Position numbers and translations under genes: made by a program. 16,633 bases of DNA from Oscillospiraceae bacterium (GTDB lineage Bacteria > Bacillota > Clostridia > Oscillospirales > Ruminococcaceae), in the NCBI GenBank assembly GCA_017483405.1, contig JAFUWP010000308.1:1-16633 (forward strand), given 5' to 3'. Shown here one piece after another: positions 1 through 6,524 of the stretch. Each line of letters starts with the position of its first letter. Positions within the stretch are counted from its first letter, which is position 1. The notes beneath the pieces are model-generated. The model saw only the letters and a program-made list of their open reading frames with translations. It was not told the origin of the DNA and searched no databases.

Positions 1-1110
1 ATTACGTTCGGCATGGCGATTCCGATTATCATGGGACAGAATATCGGTACATGCGTAACTGCTCTGATTTCGAGTTTCGGTGTTAACCGGAATGCGAAAA
101 AAGTGGGTGTGATTCATATCGCGTTCAATATCATCGGAACAGTATTTTTCCTGACACTTTATGAAATTCTGGATATGACCATTGGTTTTGCATTCTCGGA
201 TATGATAATTAATTCCGTAGGGATTGCCATTGTGCATACAGTATTCAATATACTGACGACAATTTTACTTCTGCCGTTTGCGAAACAGCTTGAAAAAATC
301 GCGAACTGGATTCTTCCGGACAAGGAAACCGAACCTCAGCAGGAAGAACATGCACTTCTTGACAAGAGACTGCTGACAACGCCTTCCGTAGCTGTTACCG
401 AATGTGATGAAGCCTCCCGTAAGATGGCAAAACTCGCAAAGGAAACGATGTTCATGAGCATCTCGCTCCTGACGGATTATGATAAAAAAAAAGCGGAAAA
501 AGTATTCAAAAATGAAGACATGCTCGATGAGTATGAAGACAAAATAGGGACAACTCTGGTTCAGCTGACATCACAGGCGTTATCGGAGCATGACAGTCAG
601 ATATCCTCACGGGTGCTAAGAGCTATCGGAGATTTCGAGCGTCTGGGAGACCATGCTATCAATCTGGCGGATATTGCAAAAGAAATTCACGATAAGAAAA
701 TGCAGTTTTCCGACAGTGCTATGAAGGAAATGGATGTCCTGACCGAAGCACTGGAAGATATTCTGGAACGTGCCTATCGTGTCTACAAGACAGTAGATGA
801 AGCAGATGCCGCGGATATTGAACCTCTGGAACAGGTCATTGACTATCTGACAAGAGATATTAAAGCGAATCATGTCAAGCGTTTGCAGGCCGGAACATGT
901 ACGATAGAAACGGGCTTTGTGCTGGCGGATATACTGAACAATTTTGAGCGTGTTTCCGACCACTGCTCGAATATAGCAGTATCTGTCATTGAGACTTCGC
1001 ACAGCACGTTTGAAACGCACGGATATTTAAACAAAGTCAAATTCGGCAACAAGAATTTCAATGATAATTTTGAAAAATTCTCGCATCAGTACAGTCTGAC
1101 CGGTATCTGA
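1..1110 (+). CDS. Na/Pi cotransporter family protein with PhoU-like domain, C-terminal part (5'-truncated)
   Basis: The reading frame is open from base 1, and the residues before the first Met (ITFG) continue the family motif, so the gene begins left of the window. The first ~100 visible residues are the end of a Na/Pi-cotransporter (PF02690-like) membrane domain: a conserved MGQNIGTCVTALISS segment, then three hydrophobic helices ending near residue 100. Residues ~130-350 form a cytoplasmic PhoU-like helical domain with two copies of the hallmark motif (ERLGDHAINLADIAKEI and ERVSDHCSNIAVSVIE). By family knowledge the protein imports phosphate with sodium at the membrane, and the PhoU part may tune transport. 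An inverted repeat follows the stop codon. The family assignment is firm; the substrate is inferred. Confidence 0.93.
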   Translation: MTFGMAIPIIMGQNIGTCVTALISSFGVNRNAKKVGVIHIAFNIIGTVFFLTLYEILDMTIGFAFSDMIINSVGIAIVHTVFNILTTILLLPFAKQLEKIANWILPDKETEPQQEEHALLDKRLLTTPSVAVTECDEASRKMAKLAKETMFMSISLLTDYDKKKAEKVFKNEDMLDEYEDKIGTTLVQLTSQALSEHDSQISSRVLRAIGDFERLGDHAINLADIAKEIHDKKMQFSDSAMKEMDVLTEALEDILERAYRVYKTVDEADAADIEPLEQVIDYLTRDIKANHVKRLQAGTCTIETGFVLADILNNFERVSDHCSNIAVSVIETSHSTFETHGYLNKVKFGNKNFNDNFEKFSHQYSLTGI

Positions 1111-1116
1111 TATTCC

Positions 1117-1148
1117 ACAGCCATGCAGAAAAATGCATGGCTGTTCTT
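1117..1148 (+). terminator. Putative terminator hairpin after the Na/Pi transporter
   Basis: Bases 1117-1127 (ACAGCCATGCA) pair perfectly with 1134-1144 around a six-base GAAAAA loop, 7 bases after the stop codon. The following T-run is short and interrupted (TCTTG), so termination may be partial. The T residues merge directly into the -35 box of the next promoter at 1147. Confidence 0.6.
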
Positions 1149-1175
1149 GACATACAATCCGGAATCTGTTATAAT
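1147..1175 (+). promoter_or_regulatory. Perfect-consensus sigma-A promoter for the DUF1294 and LRR genes
   Basis: TTGACA lies at 1147-1152 and TATAAT at 1170-1175, separated by 17 bases. Both hexamers match the consensus exactly. The spacer contains TCCGGA (1158-1163). Predicted transcription starts near 1182, leaving almost no leader before the start codon. Confidence 0.85.
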
Positions 1176-1192
1176 ATTAACGAGAGGAAACA

Positions 1193-1474
1193 TTGCAGAT
1201 TATGACAATATTTATAATTATCTATTATATTTTTATTAATATCATCGCGTTATTTCTGTATGGAACGGATAAGAAAAAAGCAAAAAAGCATCTTCGCAGA
1301 ATTCCGGAAAAAACGCTGTTTGTTTCGGCATTTCTGGGCGGTGCGATGGGAGCACTCGCAGGAATGGAGCTGTTTCATCACAAAACCAGAAAAAATAATT
1401 TCTGGATGATAAATATCCTCGCGCTCGTACTGCATGTATTTGTAATGTATTTTCTTCTGTTCCGTATGCCATAA
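1193..1474 (+). CDS. DUF1294 family small membrane protein
   Basis: A 93-residue protein with the DUF1294 layout: an N-terminal hydrophobic helix (about residues 4-22), a basic loop with the family motif GTDKKKAKKHLRRIPEKTL, a Gly-rich second helix (LGGAMGALAGM), the conserved LFHHKTRKNNF motif, and a last helix at about 74-91. The function of the family is unknown. Two starts are possible: TTG at 1193, five bases after AGAGG (1183-1187), or ATG at 1202, fourteen bases after it. I prefer TTG for its spacing, but three residues remain uncertain. A perfect promoter lies immediately upstream. The LRR gene follows after 32 bases with no terminator, so the two are probably co-transcribed. Confidence 0.85.
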   Translation: MQIMTIFIIIYYIFINIIALFLYGTDKKKAKKHLRRIPEKTLFVSAFLGGAMGALAGMELFHHKTRKNNFWMINILALVLHVFVMYFLLFRMP

Positions 1475-1506
1475 TTGAAACAGAATTAGATTGGAGTTAT
1501 CTTTTT

Positions 1507-2616
1507 ATGCAGGATGACAGAATAAAAGCATGGCAGTATTTCAGGGATTTGTCTGTCAGGGAATTTACAGTGCCGGAAACTGTAAACCGCATTCAAAACC
1601 ATGCTTTTTATGATTGCAGAACACTGAAACAAGTTATCTTTCCGGAATATATGGAATCACTCGGCGACAGCGCATTTATGAAATGCTCCGGACTGCCGGA
1701 AATCCGTCTGCCGGAAGGTCTGGAAGAAGTTCCGGAGGAAAGCTTTTCCGGCTGTTTCAGCCTGCGGAAAACAGAACTGCCGGATTCCGTACAGACTATC
1801 CGGAACAGAGCATTTTATCACTGCACATCGCTTTCGGAAATCCGTTTTCCGAAGAATCTGAAAACTATCGGATTCAGCGCATTTGAACGATGCACCAGCC
1901 TGAAAAATGCCGTCATTCCGGAACAGGTTACGGAAATCGGCACAAGAGCCTTTTCCGGATGCTGGAATCTGACATCGGTACAGTTGCCGCAGGGGATTGA
2001 AAAAATTCAGAAATGGGCATTTTCGGACTGCTGGTGTATGGAAAGAATTCAGCTTCCGGAAAGCCTGACCGAACTCGGCGAAGGCGCATTCATGAACTGT
2101 GTCAGCCTGAAACAAATCCGGATTCCGTCCGGCCTGAAGGAAATCAGCCGGAATGCATTTCTCGGATGCGCCGGCCTGACACAGATGCACATTCCGGAAC
2201 ATGTCAGAAAAGTGCATGAACATGCATTCTCCTGCTGTAAACAGCTCAAAAAGCTGGCGATTCATGATTCTACCGAGTGCGGAAGTTCCGGCTTGTTTGA
2301 TGAAATCCGTCTTCTGCATCTGTACCGGAACGGATGCCATGTCCGGATTGAAATTCAGGAAGAAAAAGATTCAGACGAAAATCTGCTGTTCCGGTTCTGG
2401 TCAGAAAAAGATACCGCACGGAGAAAAATCTTTTTCCGACAGCTTCACAATCCGGCATATAAAATCCCCCTTGCGGTGCTGATGACCGTCACCATGCCGG
2501 AGGATAACAATATCTATAAAAAATATATTCATGAGAATTTCAAAGACGTTTCCAAATTCCTGATTCAGAATCATGATGAAGACAATATGGGCAAGCTCCT
2601 GATGCTGGAAACCTGA
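1507..2616 (+). CDS. Cytoplasmic BspA-type leucine-rich-repeat protein (LRR_5)
   Basis: A 369-residue protein. Residues 23-252 are ten consecutive 23-residue repeats with no insertion between them, each following PxxLxxIxxxAFxxCxxLxxIxL. This is the BspA/LRR_5 type, usually found on secreted surface proteins. There is no signal peptide (start MQDDRIKAWQYF) and no anchor, so it should stay in the cytoplasm. Residues ~253-369 form a non-repeat, charged C-terminal domain that I do not recognise. The start is fixed by TTGGAG (1491-1496), ten bases before ATG. LRR_5 repeats usually bind proteins, but the partner here is unknown. It probably shares the promoter at 1147 with the DUF1294 gene. Confidence 0.88.
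   Translation: MQDDRIKAWQYFRDLSVREFTVPETVNRIQNHAFYDCRTLKQVIFPEYMESLGDSAFMKCSGLPEIRLPEGLEEVPEESFSGCFSLRKTELPDSVQTIRNRAFYHCTSLSEIRFPKNLKTIGFSAFERCTSLKNAVIPEQVTEIGTRAFSGCWNLTSVQLPQGIEKIQKWAFSDCWCMERIQLPESLTELGEGAFMNCVSLKQIRIPSGLKEISRNAFLGCAGLTQMHIPEHVRKVHEHAFSCCKQLKKLAIHDSTECGSSGLFDEIRLLHLYRNGCHVRIEIQEEKDSDENLLFRFWSEKDTARRKIFFRQLHNPAYKIPLAVLMTVTMPEDNNIYKKYIHENFKDVSKFLIQNHDEDNMGKLLMLET
1573..2262 (+). repeat. Ten tandem 69-bp units encoding LRR_5 repeats
   Basis: The ten units run in exact register inside the LRR gene. Most begin with a Pro codon followed by Glu, Asp, Gln, Lys or Ser, and all carry the AF (or SF) xxC core. They are conserved at the protein level, not as identical DNA, so this is an old duplication rather than a recent expansion. 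Confidence 0.88.
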
Positions 2617-2660
2617 AAAAATTTCCTGATATTTCCTGTATGATTTTCTGATTTGCCGGT

Positions 2661-2666
2661 TATACT
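2661..2666 (+). promoter_or_regulatory. Possible -10 box for the DUF378 gene
   Basis: TATACT matches the -10 consensus at five of six positions and lies about 45 bases upstream of the start codon. No good -35 hexamer is visible 16-18 bases upstream, where the sequence is close to GTATGA. The call rests mainly on position and on the hairpin starting where transcription would begin. Confidence 0.4.
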
Positions 2667-2667
2667 A

Positions 2668-2697
2668 TCTGCGTGGACGGCATCGGCCGTACGCAGA
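2668..2697 (+). promoter_or_regulatory. 5'-leader hairpin next to the DUF378 ribosome binding site
   Basis: TCTGCGT (2668-2674) pairs with ACGCAGA (2691-2697), and ACGGC (2677-2681) pairs with GCCGT (2686-2690). The loop is ATCG, and a two-base GG bulge lies on the 5' side, giving 12 base pairs in all. The stem ends exactly where the Shine-Dalgarno AAGAGG (2698-2703) begins. It may stabilise the mRNA or affect ribosome access. No U-run follows, so it is not a terminator. Confidence 0.6.
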
Positions 2698-2710
2698 AAG
2701 AGGTATCACC

Positions 2711-2947
2711 ATGAACAACAGTATATGGGATAAAATTTGTCTGACGCTGCTGATTATCGGCGGTATCAACTGGGGGCTTGTCGGCATTTTTGAATTTGAC
2801 CTTGTGGCATGGCTGTTAGGCGGTTCGGCATCCATTCTGAGCAGAGCAGTTTACATTCTTGTAGCTGTCTCGGCGGTATGGTGTACAACGCTGTTATTCC
2901 GTCTGGATGACCACGAGAATCGAAACCAGATTCACTCAGTCGGCTAG
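2711..2947 (+). CDS. DUF378 family small membrane protein
   Basis: A 78-residue protein matching DUF378 (YuzA-like): the conserved INWGLVGIFEFDLVAWLLGG block follows a first transmembrane helix (about residues 8-28), and a second helix lies at about 40-62. The charged tail ends HENRNQIHSVG. The length is normal for the family, whose function is unknown. AAGAGG (2698-2703) lies seven bases before ATG. The gene stands alone, with a hairpin leader and a strong terminator shared with rpsT. Confidence 0.88.
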   Translation: MNNSIWDKICLTLLIIGGINWGLVGIFEFDLVAWLLGGSASILSRAVYILVAVSAVWCTTLLFRLDDHENRNQIHSVG

Positions 2948-2960
2948 TCCTGAAAAAAAG

Positions 2961-3005
2961 AAAATGCCCTGTTCCTGTGAGATGGGAACAGGGTGTTTTA
3001 TTTTT
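2961..3005. terminator. Bidirectional terminator between the DUF378 gene and rpsT
   Basis: CCCTGTTCC (2967-2975) pairs with GGAACAGGG (2985-2993) around a nine-base loop. A-rich sequence on the left and TGTTTTATTTTT on the right extend the stem and give a U-tract on both strands. It serves the DUF378 gene (stop at 2947) and, on the minus strand, rpsT (stop at 3020). Confidence 0.9.
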
Positions 3006-3019
3006 CAGAAATCTGAAAC

Positions 3020-3274
3020 TTACGCATTCAGAAGCTTGGCCAGATGAGATTTCTTTCTGGCTGCGTTGTTCTTGTGCAGCAGATTCTTTGCACAAGCCTG
3101 GTCAACACGCTTGATAGCATACTTGATAACAGTTTCCTTATCAGCAGCGTTGTTAGCGGCAGCGAGTTCAGCCTTCTTGATAACTGTCTTGAGATTAGAC
3201 TTTCTTGCCTTGTTGGCAGCAGCCTTAGTCTTATTGACCTTTACTCTTTTCTTGGCAGATTTGATGTTCGGCAT
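3020..3274 (-). CDS. rpsT: 30S ribosomal protein S20
   Basis: An 84-residue, strongly basic, Ala/Lys/Asn-rich protein of normal S20 length. It opens with the family signature MPNIKSAKKRVKVNKTKAA and ends KNNAARKKSHLAKLLN. S20 binds 16S rRNA early in assembly of the small subunit. A strong Shine-Dalgarno AAGGAGG (3285-3291) lies ten bases before ATG. Codons are those of a highly expressed gene: Lys mostly AAG, Arg AGA. It is divergent from gpr, the neighbour order known in Bacillus and Clostridium. Expression should be driven by the strong promoter at 3420-3448 and may be controlled by the long structured leader. Confidence 0.97.
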   Translation of the reverse strand: MPNIKSAKKRVKVNKTKAAANKARKSNLKTVIKKAELAAANNAADKETVIKYAIKRVDQACAKNLLHKNNAARKKSHLAKLLNA

Positions 3275-3413
3275 TCCGGAAGCACCTCCTTGTAGTTATG
3301 ATTCAGAAATAATCAAACGCATAAACCGCGTTTTTCCGGTACAGAATAAGAAAACAGGGAGACACGCCTGTTTCCGGACGGCACGACCGTCCAAACATCG
3401 TATACCGCACCTG
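3275..3413 (-). promoter_or_regulatory. Structured 5' leader of rpsT (candidate ribosomal-protein leader)
   Basis: From the predicted start (~3413) to ATG the transcript carries about 139 nt with three hairpins. GGACGG/CCGTCC (3392-3387 with 3381-3376) has a five-base loop. AAACAGG/CCTGTTT (3373-3367 with 3358-3352) has an eight-base loop and is followed by TTTTCTTATTCT. AAACGC/GCGTTT (3333-3328 with 3320-3315) has a seven-base loop. The second resembles a weak intrinsic terminator, so attenuation or S20 autoregulation is possible. The structures are read by eye and I recognise no named Rfam family. Confidence 0.5.
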
Positions 3414-3419
3414 AGTATT

Positions 3420-3448
3420 ATTATAACATGAATAAGAAAGAAATGCAA
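3420..3448 (-). promoter_or_regulatory. Extended -10 promoter of rpsT
   Basis: Read on the minus strand, TTGCAT (3448-3443) and TATAAT (3425-3420) are separated by 17 bases. TGT precedes the -10 box, making a TGnTATAAT extended -10. Confidence 0.85.
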
Positions 3449-3528
3449 GCATCTTTTTCACGTTTTTTTGCTGAAAATTTCTCCACTTTTTCGGCAGATT
3501 GCATAATTCAGAAAGGAGCAGAGCCATC

Positions 3529-4356
3529 ATGAACGATTGCAGAACCGATTTAGCCTTAGAAAGTGTCTCCGGACTTGCGGAACAGCATACCGGATTCAGC
3601 CGGCATCAGCGCGGAAATTATTTTGAAATTACAGAAATCCGCATTACCGATGCCGAAACCGGCAAGGCACTCGGCAGACCGCAGGGGAATTATATCACGC
3701 TTTCAGGGGAATCGCTTTCGGGATTTTCGGAACATTATCCCGAAATGACAGAAGAATTTGCACAGGAACTGAGAAATCTTCTTCCGAAAGAAGGGCTTGT
3801 CTTTGTGGCCGGATTAGGAAATCAGCACATCACGCCGGATGCGCTCGGCGTTCAGACAGTTGAAAAAATCATCGCAACCCGACATTTACAGAAAGAGTTA
3901 TCTCAGGAAGATGAAGATTTCTTAAAGCATCTGCGTCCGGTGAGCGCACTCGCCGGCGGCGTACTCGGACAGACGGGAATCGAATCCGCCGAACTGATTC
4001 AGGCAGTCTGCCGGCAGATTCAGCCGTCTGTCGTGATTGCTGTCGATGCCCTTGCCTGTACCGCTCCGGAACGTCTTGGCAGAACCATTCAGATTGCAGA
4101 TACTGGCATTGCCCCTGGGAGCGGCGTTTCCAATCACCGGACGGCACTGAATCGGGAAACACTTGGCATTCCGGTTATCGGAATCGGTGTGCCGACAGTT
4201 ATCAACACAAAATATCTTTCCGAAACCGCGCCGGAAATGACCGTTGCCCCCCGTGATATTGACAGGCTCATCACACAGGCGGCGCATCTTCTGGGATGTG
4301 GCATCAATCTTGCTGTTCATCCGGAAATGCGCTATGCAGATATTGCCAATTTCTGA
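3529..4356 (+). CDS. gpr: GPR endopeptidase (germination protease for small acid-soluble spore proteins)
   Basis: GPR cuts small acid-soluble proteins (SASPs) during spore germination and is made as an autoprocessed zymogen in the forespore. Family motifs visible in these 275 residues are the SASP-like propeptide site RTDLALES (5-12), GLGNQHITPDALG (95-107), the TRHL segment, RPVSALAGGVLGQTG (136-150), VIAVDALACTAPERLG (169-184) and IADTGIAPGSGV (189-200). Asp104 and Asp173 appear to match the two aspartates implicated in catalysis in Bacillus GPR. ATG at 3529 is chosen because GAAAGGAG (3511-3518) lies ten bases upstream. The protein is compact compared with ~370 residues in Bacillus, and the C-terminal region after IPVIGIGVPTV is shorter. 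No sigma-A promoter is visible upstream, which would fit forespore control. spoIIP, which commonly follows gpr, is absent. Confidence 0.93.
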   Translation: MNDCRTDLALESVSGLAEQHTGFSRHQRGNYFEITEIRITDAETGKALGRPQGNYITLSGESLSGFSEHYPEMTEEFAQELRNLLPKEGLVFVAGLGNQHITPDALGVQTVEKIIATRHLQKELSQEDEDFLKHLRPVSALAGGVLGQTGIESAELIQAVCRQIQPSVVIAVDALACTAPERLGRTIQIADTGIAPGSGVSNHRTALNRETLGIPVIGIGVPTVINTKYLSETAPEMTVAPRDIDRLITQAAHLLGCGINLAVHPEMRYADIANF

Positions 4357-4387
4357 ATTTCTTTTTATCTTTTTTTCACAAATCTTA

Positions 4388-4416
4388 TTGACAAATCATG
4401 AAAAATATGTTATCAT
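4388..4416 (+). promoter_or_regulatory. Extended -10 promoter of the GH5 gene
   Basis: TTGACA (4388-4393) and TATCAT (4411-4416) are 17 bases apart. TGT directly precedes the -10 box. The predicted start is near 4423, giving a leader of about 50 bases. Confidence 0.8.
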
Positions 4417-4471
4417 AAAATTATCAAGAGAATTTTTTAAACACAATACTATGAAAAGAGGACTGATTATC

Positions 4472-6466
4472 ATGAAGAAATTTCAGAAAATGATTTCAGC
4501 TGTCACCGCCGCCGTTATGACCTGTTCTATGGCCGCTGTAGGTTCGGTATTCTCATCCACTGCCAGTGCCGCAGACAAAACAGCCATTGACATCGTCAAT
4601 GAAATGGGCATGGGCTGGAATCTGGGCAACACATTCGACTGCTCCGGCGGTTCTGAGACTTATTTCGGCCTCGGCTGGGTTGCTGATGAAAACGGCAACA
4701 TGGGTACAGGCTGGATTGATAAGGCTAGCTGGAATGCCAATTCCACCGAAACTATGTGGGGCAACCCCATCACCACAAAGGCTATGATTGATGCCGTTCA
4801 TGCCGAAGGATTTGATTCTATCAGAATTCCTGTAACGTGGTTTGAAAACTCCGACCCCGAAACTTATGATATTGATGATGCTTATCTTGCCCGTGTCAAG
4901 GAAGTTGTCGATTATGCTTATGATAACGGCATGTATGTCATCGTGAATATGCACTGGGACTGCTCCGGCGGAAATAATTCCAAATACTGGCTCGATGCCG
5001 GCATGAGTGCGCTCCCCCGTTACAAGACGATGTGGACAGAAATCGCAAATTATTTCAAGGATTATGACAATCATCTCGTACTGGAAAGCATGAACGAAGT
5101 GCCGTTTGATTACACTACACTGAATACGTTCAATCAGACGTTTGTGGATGTTGTCAGAGGCACTGGAAGCGGAAACGCTGACAGACTGCTTCTTCTGGCC
5201 GGCGCAAACGATGACCTGACAAAGACCTGCAATCCGGAATACAAACTGCCGGATGACAAGATGATTGCTGTTTCGATTCATTATTACTATCCGTCCATCT
5301 TTGCCGTAGCAACTAAGGATTCCACATGGGGCTACACTGACAAGTGGGGCACAGATTCCGAAAAACAGAACGTCTATGACCTGTTCGCTAAGATGAAGGC
5401 TTACTATGCTGATGAAGGCATTCCGGTCATTCTCGGTGAATATGGTGTTGTTACCAACGAAAACGGCGGAAAAGACCATGACAGCATTGTATCTTATCTG
5501 GATACCATTGCATCTTCCGCACTGGCAACAGACGGCGTGACCGCATTCCTGTGGGATGCCGGAAACGCTGGCGATATGCAGTATTTCGACAGAAAGAATC
5601 TGACATGGTTCAATCAGGATTATGCCGATGTTTACAAGAATCTGAGAGAAAACGGCACAAGCCTCGAATTTGAATACAATATCACAAAAACAACAGAAAC
5701 ATCATCCTCCGCAACGGTAACGCTGTCCGGTGACCCTGATTATTCTATTGATTTAGCTCCATACGCCGGAAAAGGCATCACCATCAAGCAGGTGATTCTG
5801 AAAGGCGAAGCAGGCGGCGGATGGGGACTTTCCCTGCCGGCAACCAATCCTGACGGAAGCAACAGAAGCTGGACTTCCGAAGCCGGTCAGACCGGTGCTG
5901 ACGGCACTGTTACTATTGATATTGATGGTATCTTTGAAGGTGACAACGGCAGTGAAGAATATGTTCTGTCCTTAGCCGGCAATATCGGCATTTCGCACTG
6001 GTGGGGCGATGGCCAGACTCTGGAATCCGTCACACTGGTATTCGATAAGGAAATTACTTATACTTCTATGGATGTTTCCGTAACAGCAAAACAAAAGGAA
6101 CAGACTGCTACTGAACCCGTTACCGAAGAAGAAACAACCGAACCTGTAACAGAAGAAGTAACCGAAACCACGGAAGAAACTACCGAAGCTCCCGAAGAAA
6201 CTACGGAAGCACCGGAAGAAACTTCCGAAGCATCCGGCCTGACTGTAACAAAATACGGTGATGCCGATGGTTCTGGTGAAGTGGATATTCTGGATGTTAT
6301 CACCGTAAACAAAACAATTCTGGGTAAGGAAGACTTATCCGAACAGGGACTGGTGAATATTGACTTCAATAAAAACGGCCGTCCCGATTCTGAAGAAGCA
6401 CTTGCTATCATGAAGCGCATTGTTTCCTTGCTGACAGACGAAGACCTTGCTAATTTCAAAAAATAA
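4472..6466 (+). CDS. Secreted GH5 glycanase (endoglucanase-like) with accessory module and type I dockerin
   Basis: A 664-residue modular cellulosomal enzyme. Residues 1-33 are a signal peptide (MKKFQK start, cleavage near SASA). Residues ~40-395 are a GH5 catalytic domain: GWNLGNTFDC, IRIPVTW, ESMNE with predicted acid/base Glu209, and ILGEYG with predicted nucleophile Glu323. Residues ~398-526 form a beta-rich module with exposed aromatics (Trp451, Trp510, Trp511), probably carbohydrate-binding; I cannot name its family with certainty (DUF5620 or CBM80-like are candidates). Residues ~535-588 are a Thr/Glu/Pro linker. Residues ~590-660 are a dockerin with two complete calcium loops (Asp597-Asp608 and Asp631-Glu642), which would dock to a scaffoldin cohesin. 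AAGAGGA (4456-4462) supports ATG at 4472. Arg codons are AGA or CGT apart from a single CGC, unlike most neighbours. The substrate (beta-glucan, xyloglucan or mannan) is not settled by sequence. Confidence 0.93.
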   Translation: MKKFQKMISAVTAAVMTCSMAAVGSVFSSTASAADKTAIDIVNEMGMGWNLGNTFDCSGGSETYFGLGWVADENGNMGTGWIDKASWNANSTETMWGNPITTKAMIDAVHAEGFDSIRIPVTWFENSDPETYDIDDAYLARVKEVVDYAYDNGMYVIVNMHWDCSGGNNSKYWLDAGMSALPRYKTMWTEIANYFKDYDNHLVLESMNEVPFDYTTLNTFNQTFVDVVRGTGSGNADRLLLLAGANDDLTKTCNPEYKLPDDKMIAVSIHYYYPSIFAVATKDSTWGYTDKWGTDSEKQNVYDLFAKMKAYYADEGIPVILGEYGVVTNENGGKDHDSIVSYLDTIASSALATDGVTAFLWDAGNAGDMQYFDRKNLTWFNQDYADVYKNLRENGTSLEFEYNITKTTETSSSATVTLSGDPDYSIDLAPYAGKGITIKQVILKGEAGGGWGLSLPATNPDGSNRSWTSEAGQTGADGTVTIDIDGIFEGDNGSEEYVLSLAGNIGISHWWGDGQTLESVTLVFDKEITYTSMDVSVTAKQKEQTATEPVTEEETTEPVTEEVTETTEETTEAPEETTEAPEETSEASGLTVTKYGDADGSGEVDILDVITVNKTILGKEDLSEQGLVNIDFNKNGRPDSEEALAIMKRIVSLLTDEDLANFKK

Positions 6467-6479
6467 TCAAGTGAATAGC

Positions 6480-6514
6480 AAAAGCCTGCATCGCACAAGA
6501 TGCAGGCTTTTTTT
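6480..6514. terminator. Strong terminator between convergent GH5 and prfB genes
   Basis: AAAAGCCTGCATC (6480-6492) pairs perfectly with GATGCAGGCTTTT (6499-6511) around a six-base GCACAA loop, followed by more T residues to 6514. On the minus strand the hairpin is followed by a shorter U-run, so it may also end prfB transcripts. Confidence 0.92.
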
Positions 6515-6524
6515 ACTGATGATT

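Noticed and set aside
1657..2340. Long open frame of 227 codons antisense to the LRR gene
   Set aside because: It exists because the 69-bp repeats keep the opposite strand free of stops. It has no ribosome binding site or recognisable domain, and the plus strand encodes a clear LRR protein.
2607..2636. GGAAA/TTTCC pair at the end of the LRR gene as a terminator
   Set aside because: Only five base pairs with an A-rich loop and no T-run; too weak to call.
3429..3456. Possible sigma-G-like promoter for gpr (TGAATA then CATCTTT)
   Set aside because: The spacing is about 15 bases where about 17-18 is expected, and the -10 match is incomplete. A second candidate, CATAATT at 3502, is too close to the ribosome binding site.
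3499..3528. Ten-residue upstream extension of gpr from a TTG codon
   Set aside because: The Shine-Dalgarno GAAAGGAG lies inside this extension and is correctly spaced for the ATG at 3529.
4357..4387. T-rich stretch after gpr as an intrinsic terminator
   Set aside because: There are T-runs but no GC-rich hairpin before them.
4244..4471. Upstream extension of the GH5 frame into gpr
   Set aside because: It would overlap gpr and the GH5 promoter. The signal peptide starts at 4472 with a proper ribosome binding site.
4553..5479. 308-codon open frame antisense to GH5
   Set aside because: It lies wholly inside the GH5 catalytic domain, has no domain match and no start signal; it is a shadow frame.
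6100..6232. GAAGAAACT-type repeats as a tandem DNA repeat or mobile element
   Set aside because: They encode the Thr/Glu linker before the dockerin and need no other explanation.
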